A DNA stretch of 64,000 nt, taken from contig JBAOIL010000027.1 of the NCBI GenBank assembly GCA_037044975.1, positions 157,143 through 221,142 of the forward strand, in the 5' to 3' direction. The position numbers and the translations under genes were made by a program. The notes under the pieces were generated by a model. It ran no database searches. It saw only the letters and a program-made list of their open reading frames with translations, and had not been told where the DNA came from. Source of the stretch: JADLHS01 sp020848635 (GTDB taxonomy: Bacteria; Verrucomicrobiota; Verrucomicrobiia; Limisphaerales; JADLHS01). Shown piece by piece: positions 27,534 through 37,918 of this stretch (position 1 is its first letter; each line of letters starts with the position of its first letter).

Positions 27534-30500
27534 ATGAAAGACATTGTCCATAGCCTCGTCGTTGCGACTCTGCTGATTGGCGCGAGTTGTGTCCCAGCCG
27601 CGGAGCCACTCCGGGTGTTCATTCGCGGTGGCGTGAAGACCCATGGTCCGAACCAGCATGATCATCCGCGATATCTGGCGGAGTGGACCAAGTTGCTGAC
27701 CGAACGGGGGATGAAAGTGCAGGGCGACTTGGATTTTCCCGAAGCCGAACAGTTGGAGAAGACCGATGTACTTGTGATCTACGCAGCGGATGGAATGAAG
27801 ATCGCGGGGGAACGGCGCGCGGATTTGGAGAAGTTTCTGCGACGTGGTGGTGGCCTGGTGGTGATCCATGACGGCGTCGTCAGCGGGGATCAACACGCGT
27901 GGTGCAAGTCCATCATCGGCGGCGCCTGGCGCTGGCCCGCCGCCGACCTGCCCAAGGAGAAGGCGACCAAATGGCTCGAAGGCGACGTCGGCCTGTGCTG
28001 GCTGGACACGGAACACCCGATTACCCGGGGGGTGTCGAATTTTGACTGGAAGGACGAGATTTACTACGACCTCGACTTCGCGCCGGACATCGGCGTGCTC
28101 GCCGCCAGCTTTCACAACGTCCACATCATCGCTCCGCAAGTTTGGACGTATGAAAAGACCCTGCCCGCCGGCACGGCTCCGTACCGCGCCTTCGTCAGCC
28201 TGCCCGGCCACGAATACGACGTGTTCAACACGCCGCAGTACCGCGCGGTCTTGTTGCGCGGCATCGCGTGGGCCGGAAAGCGCGCCAACGCCGATGAGTT
28301 TTGTACGCCAGAGGAACTCGCCTCGCTCCGCTACCCGCCGGGCGGCCCGCTCCCGGCCAAGGAAGCCATGAAGACGTTTGCCCTGCACCCCGAGTTTAAC
28401 CTCTCCCTCGCCGCAGATGAGAATGTCGCCGAGAAAATCATGGCGCTTGATTGGGATCCGCAAGGCCGGCTCTGGGTCGTTGAGACCCCCGAGTATCCCA
28501 ACGGGCGGGACATCAACAAGAGCGATGCCAAAATAGCCCCGTGGCGCGTGCGCGAGCCGGACAAATATCCCGTCGGCAGCAAGGAGCCGCGCCCGGCCCG
28601 CGATTGCGTCTCGATGCTGGAAGACACGAATGGGGATGGCATCATGGACAAGAAGACGGTGTTCGCCGACGGCCTCGAATTGCCCACATCACTGGTGTTC
28701 TACAAAGACGGCGTGATTGTCGCGCAGGCACCGGAGACATTGTGGATTCGCGACACCGACGGCGACGGCAGAGCGGATCGGACGGAAGTGCTCTTCACCG
28801 GCTGGGGGACGATGGACACGCACGCGGTCACCAGCAACCTGCGTTGGGGGCCGGACGGCTGGGTGTACGGTTCGGTGGGTTACAGCGCGGGCGACGTTAA
28901 ATCTGCCGACGGCACGAAGAAATTCGGCCACATCTCGGCGGGTTTGTATCGTTTCCGTCCGGATGGTTCGGCGCTCGAGCAGATTGCCGCCGGATCGTGC
29001 AACACCTGGGGCTGCGAGATTGCGCCGGACGGCGAAATCTTTTTCAGCACCGCCACCTGCGGCGAACCGATCCTGCACCTCGTCTTGCCGGAGAAAATCA
29101 TCAGCCGCGCGGGCGTCCCCGGCGTGCGCGCGGTCAAGCCGATCATGGAGGAGAACAAAGTCTTCCCGGCGCGACATGAAACGCGACAACCGTATCTGCA
29201 AATTGACTGGGTCGGGGCCTGGACCGCGGCTGCAGGGGCGACCATCTACGACGGTGGTGCGTGGCCGGCGAAATGGCAGGGGCCGGCCTGGTCGTTTTTC
29301 CTGCACGAGCCGACGGTCTGGTTGATGCACCACGAGTTCCTCGATCCGGCGGGCGTCAGCTATCAGGGCCAGCGCGAAGCCAGCCGCAAGGACACCCATT
29401 TTCTGACCAGTACCGACTACTGGTTCAAACCCATCCACAGCCGCGTCGGTCCGGATGGGGCGCTCTACCTTGTGGATTTTTACAACCAGATCGCCGTCCA
29501 CAATGATACCCGCGGCAACCCGCACGGCGCGCACAATGCCTCCACGCGACCGGATCGGGATCATCACTTCACCCGACTCTATCGCATCCAGCATAAGGAG
29601 GCGCAGACCCTGCCAGCCTTCGATCTCAGCCCGAAAAACTCTGCCAAACTCGTCGCGATGCTGGATCATCCGAATGGCTGGGTGCGCGCCACCGCCAACC
29701 GGCTTTTGACTGAAGGTGCAGGACGCTCCGTCGCGGAAGCGTTGAGAACTCAGGCGGCGAATGCTTCCACCGCCTACGGTCGGATGGAGGCGTTGTGGGT
29801 GTTGCATAATATAAATCTGCTCGACGCGGATTTATTGATGCACGCCGCCCGCGACCCGGACGCCGTGGTTCGCAAGAACGCCATGCGCATCGCTGCCGAG
29901 CAGGATAACTCCGGGGCGGCGCCGCCACCCGAGCTCCTGCGTGCGTTGTTGGCCGACCCGGATCAACGCGTGCGTCTGGCGGCGTTGGTGGCAGGCACGA
30001 CCATAATGCCGACGACCGCGTTGGCCGACGCAATCGTTGCGGCCTGGCCCACATTCAACAACCCTCACCTCGAAGCTGCCGCGCTCGCCGTGAGTGCCAA
30101 CGACCCGTTACTGTTTCTCAACGCCGCGTTCACCGCGCAGTCGCCATTGCTGGCCGCGGGCATGATTTCACAACTCGCCCGCCAGGTGGCCAATCAGAAC
30201 AAGCCGGAGGCCGCCCGCGCGCTGGTCGTCGCTCTCGCCGGCCAACCCGCGGCCACCGACTCACTCAAGGCCGTCGCTTTGCAGGCGCTGACGCTGAATC
30301 TCAAGCCGGATTTAACACCGGCTCCGGATGCCGCACTTGGCCGCGCCTTGAAGCAGTTGCTGGCTTCGGATCAGACCGCCGGGGCCGTGCTGCCGTTGAT
30401 CGGTCGCTGGAACTTTGCGGACCAGGTCCGCGACGCAGCCCGGTCGGCGGTGAGCAAAGCCGAGGTCCGGCTGGCGGATAAATCTCTTTCCGACGAAGAA

Positions 30501-32641
30501 CGGGGACAAATTGCCGCGAATCTTCTGGGCGTGCGCGTGCTCGACGCGGGCATTGTCGCGGCGGTGGCGGCGGTGGTTGGTAGTGATGTCAGCCCCGGTT
30601 TGCAGCAGCGGGTGATTGAAGCCCTCGGCACGACGGGTGATATGGTCGCGGGTCAAGCTCTGCTAGCCGCGCTCCCCAAGCTCGATTCGGAGCTTCGGGA
30701 GGCGGCCTTTGGACAGCTGGTCAAGCGCGCCGACTGGTCGGCGGCCCTGGTTCAGGCGCTCGCGGATCGCAAACTCGATCCGGCGTTATTGGGCCTGGCG
30801 AATCTCTATCGGTTGCGCACTCACGCTGATTCCGCTGTCGCCAAACGCGCCGTGGTGGTCATTGAGGAACTCAAAGGCCCGGAGCAAAAGGAGAAGGACG
30901 TGCTCATCGCGAAACTGCGTCCCGAAGTCATCAAAACCGGCAATCTGGTCAATGGGGCGAAACTGTTCACGCAGAACTGTGCGCCTTGCCACAAGTTCAA
31001 GACAGAAGGGGCGGACTTCGCTCCCAATCTGAACGGCATGGGCGCGCATGGTGCGGAGGAATTGCTGGTTCACATCATTGACCCGAACCGCGTCGTCGAG
31101 CCGAACTTCATCGCGGTGAGCATTGAGACCAAGGACGACCTGAGTTACGACGGCATCGTCCTGCGCGAGAACAGCAGCACGGTTGTGCTGCGCAACCAGA
31201 CCGCTGAGACGGAGATCCGCAAGGACAACATTCTAACCCGTCGGAACACCGGGCGCTCGCTGATGCCCGAAGGCTTCGAGCAACTGAACGCCGAAGGGTT
31301 GCGCGATTTGCTGACTTACCTCTGCGCGGACGATCAGCACTTTCGGATTCTCGACCTCACGAGCGCGTTCACCGCGAACACCTCGCGCGGCATTTACAAC
31401 ACGCTGGAATCGCGCGACGAATCGCTGCGCTTCAAGAAGTGGGGCACGCTCAAGCACCGCGACGTGCCGTTCGACATCATCAGCCCGACGCGTTCCACCA
31501 CCGGGAAAAACGTGCTGGTGCTGCAAGGTGGCGCCGGCATTGCCCGGAATTATCCGCGCGAGGTCGAGGTGAAGGTCGGCCTGCCGGCCATCAAGCTGCA
31601 CTTCCTGGGCGCGGCGGGTTGGGGTTCCCGATCGGCAAGAAGGACGATCCGGTGGTCAGAATCACCGCGCATTTCGCCGGCGGTGAAACCGAGGAAATGA
31701 TTTTCCGCAACGGCGTCGAGTTCGCCGATTACATCGCGAAGATTGACGTTCCCAGCTCGGAAGCGCTCGATAACCTGGATCAACTGCTGAACAACGGCCG
31801 TCAGGTGCGTTACTGGGCCAAGCCGCTCACGAAGCGCGGCGTGGTGGAGAAGTTGACGATTTCCAGCTATGGCAACGAAGTCGCGCCGACACTCGTCGCG
31901 ATCACGGCGGAGGTCGGCGAGGGAGGGCCGGCCTCCGGCCCGGCTTTTGTAAGTCTCGCCGGTTCGCCTACGCTGGCCTTCGTGTGGCGTGCCGGAATCA
32001 AGACGCTCATCATCGGCGGTGGCACGAGTCACGATTATCAGCGCTGGTTCAGAGTTGCCGATCTAAAAACGCTCAATGAGACAGAAGGCATCAGCGCCAA
32101 CTACACCGAGACGACCGGCGGTCTTGCCGACGTGATCGCCGGGGTGGATGTGTTGATCATCAGCAACAACAAGCCGTTCGCCGACGCCGCCACGAAGGAC
32201 GCAATCGTCCGCCATGTCCAGAGCGGCAAAGGACTCATCGGGCTGCACCCCGGGCTTTGGTACAACTGGGTGGACTGGCCGGAATACAATCGCCGGCTCA
32301 TCGGCGGCGGTGCGCGCGGCCACGATAAATACGGCGAGTTCGAAGTTCTCGTGAGTGGGCCGGGACATCCCTTAATGCGAGGCGTCCTCGCGAAGTTCAC
32401 GCTTCAAGATGAACTTTATTATTTCGAGCCCGACGCTCAGGGCACGCCCATCAAAGTGCTCGCCACCGCCCACTCGAAGGCGAAGAACAAAGATTACCCG
32501 CAAGTCTTCGTCGTTGAACAATCAAAGGGTCGCGTTGTCGGCATCACGCTCGGGCACGATGCTGCGGCGCACGACCACGACGGCTACATCCAACTCCTGC
32601 GCAATGCCGTGCGGTGGACGGCGGGCAAGGAAACGAAATAG
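27534..32641 (+). CDS. Exported ThuA / beta-propeller / HEAT / cytochrome c / ThuA megaprotein, one frame break
   Basis: About 1702 residues. After a signal peptide (LVVATLLIGASCVPAAE) comes a ThuA-like glutamine-amidotransferase-type domain (25-250; GGGLVVIHDGVV). A glucose-dehydrogenase-type beta-propeller follows (270-680; LDWDPQGRLWVVETPEYPNG, LYLVDFYN), then HEAT-like repeats (690-1130). The single-heme site is CAPCHKF at about residue 1149, inside a cytochrome c domain with DPNRVVEPNF. After a PVC-type beta domain, a second ThuA domain ends the protein (from about 1475; IKTLIIGGGTSHDYQRWF, GLIGLHPGLWYN). The frame breaks at GGGG 31621-31624; one more G gives AAGWGFPIGKKDDPVV. Such proteins probably oxidise carbohydrates in the periplasm. 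Confidence 0.82.
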
Positions 32642-32717
32642 TCGTCGCCAGCGAAGTGCAACCTTCGGTTGCATCTGCAACAAAAGGTTGTATCGCTGGA
32701 AAACCCACGAAGCCACC

Positions 32718-33923
32718 ATGCCGACGATCGCCATTCTCGGAACGATGGATACGAAGGGGATTGAGCACGCCTTCGTAGCCGATCTGATCTGCCAACGCGG
32801 CCACGCCGTCCTCGTTATTGATGTCGGAACGCTGGGAGAACCCCGGTACCAACCCGACATCAGCCGAAGCGAAGTTGCCGCGGCGGCCGGGGTGGACCTG
32901 GTAACCCTCATCGCAAAGCAGGATCGGGGCGAAGCGGTGACCGCGATGTCGCAGGGCGCCCCGGTCATCCTGGCCAAATTGGTGGCCGAGAAACGGATTG
33001 ATGGAGTGATCGCGCTCGGGGGCGGTGGCGGCACGGCGATCGCGACGGCCGGGATGCGGGCGTTGCCAATCGGGTTTCCGAAACTCATGGTGTCCACGCT
33101 GGCTAGTGGAAATGTTGCTCCTTACGTCGGCGTGAAGGACATCATGATGTTTCCGAGCATTGTGGATGTCGCGGGCCTGAATCGCATTTCACGTCAGCTT
33201 TTGGCCCGTGCCGCGGGCGCCGTTTGCGGCATGGTCGAGATGGCCATCCCGGTCGCGACGGATAAACCAATCATCGTGGCGAGCCAGTTCGGCAATACCA
33301 CCGCTTGCATCGAGCACGCACGGAAGATCCTTGAGGCCGCCGGTTACGAAGTCATCGTCTTCGCCGCCACCGGTACGGGCGGACGCACCATGGAGTCGCT
33401 GATTGAAACCGGCCTGGTTGCGGGCGTGCTCGACGTAACGACGACCGAGTGGGCAGACGAGCTGGTTGGAGGCGTGCTGAGCGCCGGCGCCACCCGGCTC
33501 GAAGCCGCAGCGCGTCTGGGTGTGCCGGCGGTAGTCTCCACCGGTTGCCTCGATATGGTGAACTTCGGCACGCCGGAGACGGTGCCCGCGAAGTTCGCCG
33601 GGCGGCGGTTTTATCAGCACAATCCGCAGGTTACGCTGATGCGGACGACAGCGGATGAGTGCGCAGAACTCGGCAGGATCCTGGCGGAGAAACTCAACCG
33701 CTCCACCGGCCCCGTGACTGTGCTGCTTCCGTTGCGCGGCGGCAGTGTGATCAGCGCTCCCGGTGGGCCATTCCACGACGCGAATGCCGACCGGGCCCTC
33801 TATGCCGCGCTCAAGAAGGCGTTGCGACCGAACCTCCCGGTGATGGAGGTGGATTGTGTCATCAACGATGCCATTTTTGCCAAAGCTTGCGCGGAGGCTT
33901 TGCTGCGACAGCTTGGGAGGTAA
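32718..33923 (+). CDS. Tm-1-like ATP-binding (UPF0261) protein
   Basis: 401 residues from the Met of MPTIAILGTMDTKG. Family hallmarks: ILGTMDTKGIEHAFVADLI at the start, VIALGGGGGTAIATAGMRAL, KLMVSTLASGNVAPYVG, FGNTTACIEHARKIL, VVSTGCLDMVNFG, and LLPLRGGSVISAPGGPFHD. The N-terminal half of the tomato Tm-1 antiviral protein belongs to this family and binds nucleotide; bacterial members are uncharacterised. The other half of Tm-1, a TIM barrel, is encoded 5.6 kb upstream in the same gene group. The longer frame upstream overlaps the ThuA gene and is not used. Confidence 0.85.
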   Translation: MPTIAILGTMDTKGIEHAFVADLICQRGHAVLVIDVGTLGEPRYQPDISRSEVAAAAGVDLVTLIAKQDRGEAVTAMSQGAPVILAKLVAEKRIDGVIALGGGGGTAIATAGMRALPIGFPKLMVSTLASGNVAPYVGVKDIMMFPSIVDVAGLNRISRQLLARAAGAVCGMVEMAIPVATDKPIIVASQFGNTTACIEHARKILEAAGYEVIVFAATGTGGRTMESLIETGLVAGVLDVTTTEWADELVGGVLSAGATRLEAAARLGVPAVVSTGCLDMVNFGTPETVPAKFAGRRFYQHNPQVTLMRTTADECAELGRILAEKLNRSTGPVTVLLPLRGGSVISAPGGPFHDANADRALYAALKKALRPNLPVMEVDCVINDAIFAKACAEALLRQLGR

Positions 33924-33941
33924 ATCTGGGTAGTCGTAGCG

Positions 33942-34345
33942 GTGCGGTTCCCCATTTTCGCTTCTCGGCCCCAACGGGTTCATCAACTCCTGGTTCCAGT
34001 TTTGTTCACAGCGGGTGCCAGATTCGAGGCGGCACCGGAAACTCTGGACTGGAGTAAATTCGGCATTCAAGTCCATGGCGGTGGTCAGGTGCTCGTTCAG
34101 GAGCGCAACCTCCCCGTCGAAGAATCGGCACGCTTGCAGGCGAGGGGCTGGAGGGCGTTCGGGTTTCAGAAGAAAACAAAGTTATTGTGCTGCGCCGGCA
34201 AATTAGCGACGATCTGCGCGTGCCACGCCGCAACATCCTTCGATCCGGTGACACGAAAACGGGCAAGATGCCCGATGGATTGATGGAATCATTGAAGCCG
34301 GAGGCGGTGAGCGGTCTGTTTGCCGATTTGAAAATGCTCAAGTAA
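33942..34345 (+). pseudogene. Fragment of a PVC-type heme-protein C-terminus
   Basis: The frame ending at TAA 34343-34345 reads GEGLEGVRVSEENKVIVLRR, then DDLRVPRRNILRSGDTKTGK and MPDGLMESLKPEAVSGLFAD. This matches the C-terminal section of PVC cytochrome proteins (compare NILTRRNTGRSLMPEGFEQL in the ThuA protein upstream). The first half lies in another frame from an ATG at 33942 (PETLDWSKFGIQVHGGGQVL), changing near 34128. There is no heme site and no propeller, so this is a remnant or a degenerate small protein. It sits 18 bases after the UPF0261 gene. Confidence 0.5.
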
Positions 34346-34397
34346 CACCGTGAATTATTTCGGGGGATTCCTCCCGATCAAGAACCATTCGACTACC

Positions 34398-35705
34398 ATG
34401 AAACGCATTCACCGCCGAACCTTTCTCAAAGACTCCATCGCAGCGGCCGCCGGGCTCGTGGTCGCGCCCACCATCATTCCGTCCTCGGCCCTCGGGCTGG
34501 GCGGCGCGGTGGCGCCGAGCGAACGCATTGTGCTGGGCGGCATCGGCATCGGGGGGCGCGGCCGGGACGATTTGCGCGCGATGCTCCCCGAGGCGGACGT
34601 GCAGTTTGTCGCCATCTGCGATCCGCAGAAGTCCCGGCGCGAGATCGTGAAGAAAATGGTGGATGACAACTATGGGAATACCGATTGCAAACTCTACAGC
34701 GACATTCGGGAGTTTCTCGCCGAACGCACCGACATTGACGCTGTATTGAGCGCCACCGGCGATCGCTGGCACGCCTTGGCGGCCATTTGGGCGATGCGCG
34801 CGGGCAAGGACATCTATTCCGAGAAACCTTCATCCATGACCATCGCCGAGGGCCGGGCCGTGTTGGATACGGCGAAGCGCTACGGACGGGTTTATCAAAC
34901 CGGCACCCAGCGGCTGAGCGAGGCGAATCATGTTTACGCCATCGAACTGGCGCGCACCGGCCGGCTCGGCCAGGTGCATACGGCCTACGCCCACATTGCG
35001 CCCTGGGATGCCGCCGCGATGCGGTTCGACTGGTTGCCCGCCGAGCCGGAGCCCCCCAAGGAAGAATCCAGTTGGGACCTTTGGCTCGGTCCCTGTCCGT
35101 GGCGGCCCTACAATTCGACCTACACGCGCGGCGGTTGGCGCGGCTTCTACGACTTCCATACGAGTTGCATTGGCGAATGGGGGGCGCATACGTTTGCCCA
35201 GGCGATGGCGGGATTGGGGATGTTGCACACCGCGCCCGTTCATTATGAATATGTGGACAATATCAGCGGCGACGGCATGGTGACCCGCTTTGCCAATGGG
35301 ACGAAAATGATCCTGGCGCGGGGCGATAAGTACTGGCACGGCTCTTGTGGGGAACGGTTTGTGGGCACGGAAGGCTGGGCCGGAGCCGCCGACGGCTATC
35401 GGAGGACCGAGGCCTCCGCTCCGGCGCTGTTGGCCGATTTCGACAAGGTGGTTCACGAATACCAGACCCGCACCCAGCGGGCCATGAGCCACACTCGTAA
35501 TTTCCTCGACTGCGTGAAATCTCGTCAGCTGCCGGTGGCCAATGCCGAGGTGATGCACCGCTCCATGAGCGCAGTTCACGCGGCCAATATCTGCATGTGG
35601 CTCAAACGCGATCTCACCTATGACCCGGTGAAGGAGGAATTTGTCGGCGACGCGGAAGCCAATAAACTGCGTTCCCGCGCCATGCGCGCCCCGTTCATCA
35701 TCTGA
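34398..35705 (+). CDS. Tat-exported Gfo/Idh/MocA oxidoreductase
   Basis: 435 residues. The N-terminus MKRIHRRTFLKDSIAAAAGL is a twin-arginine signal, so the enzyme probably folds with NAD(P) in the cytoplasm before export. The Rossmann motif is GGIGIGGRGRDDL, and the family Lys is in GKDIYSEKPSSMTIAEGRAV. Downstream are YQTGTQRLSEANHVYAIELA, WDLWLGPCPWRPYNSTYTRG and FHTSCIGEWGAHTFAQAM, typical of the large Verrucomicrobia/Planctomycetes set of exported sugar oxidoreductases. The HEAT-repeat exported protein follows after 25 bases, suggesting a shared periplasmic function. Confidence 0.87.
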   Translation: MKRIHRRTFLKDSIAAAAGLVVAPTIIPSSALGLGGAVAPSERIVLGGIGIGGRGRDDLRAMLPEADVQFVAICDPQKSRREIVKKMVDDNYGNTDCKLYSDIREFLAERTDIDAVLSATGDRWHALAAIWAMRAGKDIYSEKPSSMTIAEGRAVLDTAKRYGRVYQTGTQRLSEANHVYAIELARTGRLGQVHTAYAHIAPWDAAAMRFDWLPAEPEPPKEESSWDLWLGPCPWRPYNSTYTRGGWRGFYDFHTSCIGEWGAHTFAQAMAGLGMLHTAPVHYEYVDNISGDGMVTRFANGTKMILARGDKYWHGSCGERFVGTEGWAGAADGYRRTEASAPALLADFDKVVHEYQTRTQRAMSHTRNFLDCVKSRQLPVANAEVMHRSMSAVHAANICMWLKRDLTYDPVKEEFVGDAEANKLRSRAMRAPFII

Positions 35706-35730
35706 CCCGCGGTCAAACCATTTCGCACCC

Positions 35731-37725
35731 ATGAAAACAAAAAATATCCTTCTGATCGTTGCGTTGTTGTGTGCCAGCGTCGGCGCCCGGGCCGCGGACG
35801 CCGCCCCCGGCCCCACGCCGCTTTTAACCCAGTCCGCCGACAAGCTCCTCCAGGTGCTCCAGTCCAATGCCAGTCGCAAGGACAAGGCGGACGCCTGCCG
35901 TGAACTCTCGGTAATTGGCACGAGCAAGGCCGTGCCGGTGTTGGTCGGGTTGCTGGCAAATGAAGAACTCAGCGACATGGCCCGTTATGCGCTGGAAACC
36001 ATCCCCAGCACCGGGGTGAATCCCGCTTTGCGCTCCGAACTCACCAAGCTCCACGGGCGCCAACTCATCGGCGTGATTGGCAGTCTCGGCGTGCGCCGGG
36101 ATCCCGACGCCGTAAAGCCCTTGTCCGCGTTGCTCAAGAATAGCGATCCGCAAGTGGCCCAGGCGGCGGCCCGGGCGCTCGGCAACATCGGCACGGCGGG
36201 GGCCGCCCGGGCAATTGAGACTGCGCTCCGCAAGACTGCCCCGGAAAACCGCCTCGCGTTTTGTGACGGGCTGTTTCGGTGTGCCGAGGCCATGGCCGCG
36301 AAAGGCAAGACGCGCGACGCCACCGCACTCTACGACCGACTTCGCGGGTTCAAGAACGTGCCCGATCAGGTGCGGGCTGGGGCGTTACGCGGCAGCATTT
36401 TGGTCCGCGGCAAGAGTGGTGACTGGCTGCTTAGGGAATCTTTGGCGACGGGTGACGAAGTTCTGTTTGATGCCGCCGTTCGGGCCGCGCTCGAAATGCC
36501 CGGCGTGCGAGTGACCGAGATTCTGGCTGAGCAATTACCGCAGCTTTGGCCGGACAACAAGATCGTTGTGATCCAGGCGCTCGGCAGCCGGGGCGACATG
36601 CAAGCGTTGCCAGCACTGTACTTGCAGGCCAATCAAGGCCCGAAGCCAAACCGCTTGGCCGCCGTTCGCGCCATTGGGGCCATTGGTCATCCACTTTCCG
36701 TGAAGATTCTCGTTGAAGTGGTCGGCGATTTGATGGCCCTCGACCCATCCGGGACGGGCCCAGATCGCGAAATTGCAACGGCGGCGCTGGAAGGGATTGC
36801 GGGCATACCTGGCCGGGAAGCCGACGCGGCCGCGCTTGATTTCCTCAATAGTCCCAAATCGGATCGCCGCCTAATCGGCATTGATCTGGTGGGCCGGCGC
36901 CGGATGGTGGTCGGCTTGTCGGGGTTGATCACGGCGGCCACCGCCGCGGACCCCAAAGTCCGGGCCGCGGCCCTCCAACGCGTGGGCAAATTGGGGGCCT
37001 CCGCCGAAGTCAGCGCGTTGATTGATATATTGCGACGTACGAACGAACCCCAGGACCTCGAAAGTCTGGCGGCGGCGTTGACGGATATTTGTCTGCGCGC
37101 GGGCGGGCCCATCTCGGCCACGACCCAGATCATTGACGCCCTGGCGGCGGCGACACCCGTGCAAAAAGCGGCATTGCTCAGCGTCCTGGGGACGCTCGGC
37201 GGCGCGAAGCCGCTCGTGGCGGTGCGGGCAGCCTTGGCGGATCCGAATCCCGAAGTGCATGCCGCCGCCGTACGGGCATTGACGGTCTGGCCCGATCTGG
37301 CCGCCGCGCCGGAGGTGTTGCAAATCGTCCGTTCGACGGCCAACCCGGCGGAGCGCGATCTGGCTTTTGCCGGTTACGTGCGGATGGTCCGCGATTCCGG
37401 CGCTTCCGCCGACGAGAAGCTCAAGCTGTTGACCGAGGCCGCGAGCCTGGCGAACAGTTCCCCCGAGAAGATGCTCGTCCTCGCCGGGTTGGGGGACGTC
37501 CCCTCCGGCGCCTCGCTGCGTTTGGTGACCCCTTATCTCGCGGATCCGGCCGTGGTTGAAGAAGCCGGCGCTGTGGCGGTCCGGATTGCGGAGAAACTCG
37601 ACCCCAAATTCTCCGAGGAAATCGGCGTGGCTCTGAATCAGGTGCTGAAGTCCGCCAAGTCCCCGCAGGTGCTCAATCCGGCGCGCAAACGCATGGAGCA
37701 GCTCAAGTTGCCGATTCAACCTTGA
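35731..37725 (+). CDS. Exported HEAT-repeat protein
   Basis: 664 residues from MKTKNILLIVALLCASVGAR, a signal peptide cut near ARAAD. The rest is alpha-helical HEAT/PBS-type repeats about 30-40 residues long, for example KDKADACRELSVIGTSKAVP, VAQAAARALGNIGTAGAARA and LSVLGTLGGAKPLVAVRAAL. No enzymatic motif or heme site is seen. HEAT solenoids act as protein-protein scaffolds; in this phylum they often sit beside exported oxidoreductases and cytochromes, as here. Translation probably starts at this Met rather than at the longer frame overlapping the previous gene. Confidence 0.82.
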   Translation: MKTKNILLIVALLCASVGARAADAAPGPTPLLTQSADKLLQVLQSNASRKDKADACRELSVIGTSKAVPVLVGLLANEELSDMARYALETIPSTGVNPALRSELTKLHGRQLIGVIGSLGVRRDPDAVKPLSALLKNSDPQVAQAAARALGNIGTAGAARAIETALRKTAPENRLAFCDGLFRCAEAMAAKGKTRDATALYDRLRGFKNVPDQVRAGALRGSILVRGKSGDWLLRESLATGDEVLFDAAVRAALEMPGVRVTEILAEQLPQLWPDNKIVVIQALGSRGDMQALPALYLQANQGPKPNRLAAVRAIGAIGHPLSVKILVEVVGDLMALDPSGTGPDREIATAALEGIAGIPGREADAAALDFLNSPKSDRRLIGIDLVGRRRMVVGLSGLITAATAADPKVRAAALQRVGKLGASAEVSALIDILRRTNEPQDLESLAAALTDICLRAGGPISATTQIIDALAAATPVQKAALLSVLGTLGGAKPLVAVRAALADPNPEVHAAAVRALTVWPDLAAAPEVLQIVRSTANPAERDLAFAGYVRMVRDSGASADEKLKLLTEAASLANSSPEKMLVLAGLGDVPSGASLRLVTPYLADPAVVEEAGAVAVRIAEKLDPKFSEEIGVALNQVLKSAKSPQVLNPARKRMEQLKLPIQP

Positions 37726-37918
37726 ACGGTAATTGACTCAGCGCTGTAGCGCAGTCAGACCGTGACCGAGCTGCGAGCTGCGGGCTTCGGGATGGACCGC
37801 AAAGGCCGCCGAGGGAGCGCCAAGCCAGAAATGTTTCGCGGCCTTGGCGTTGATCTCCGGGCGTTTTCCAAGTTTTCATTGTTTCCCCCGGGCTGAACTT
37901 GCAAATTGCCCGGCGACT

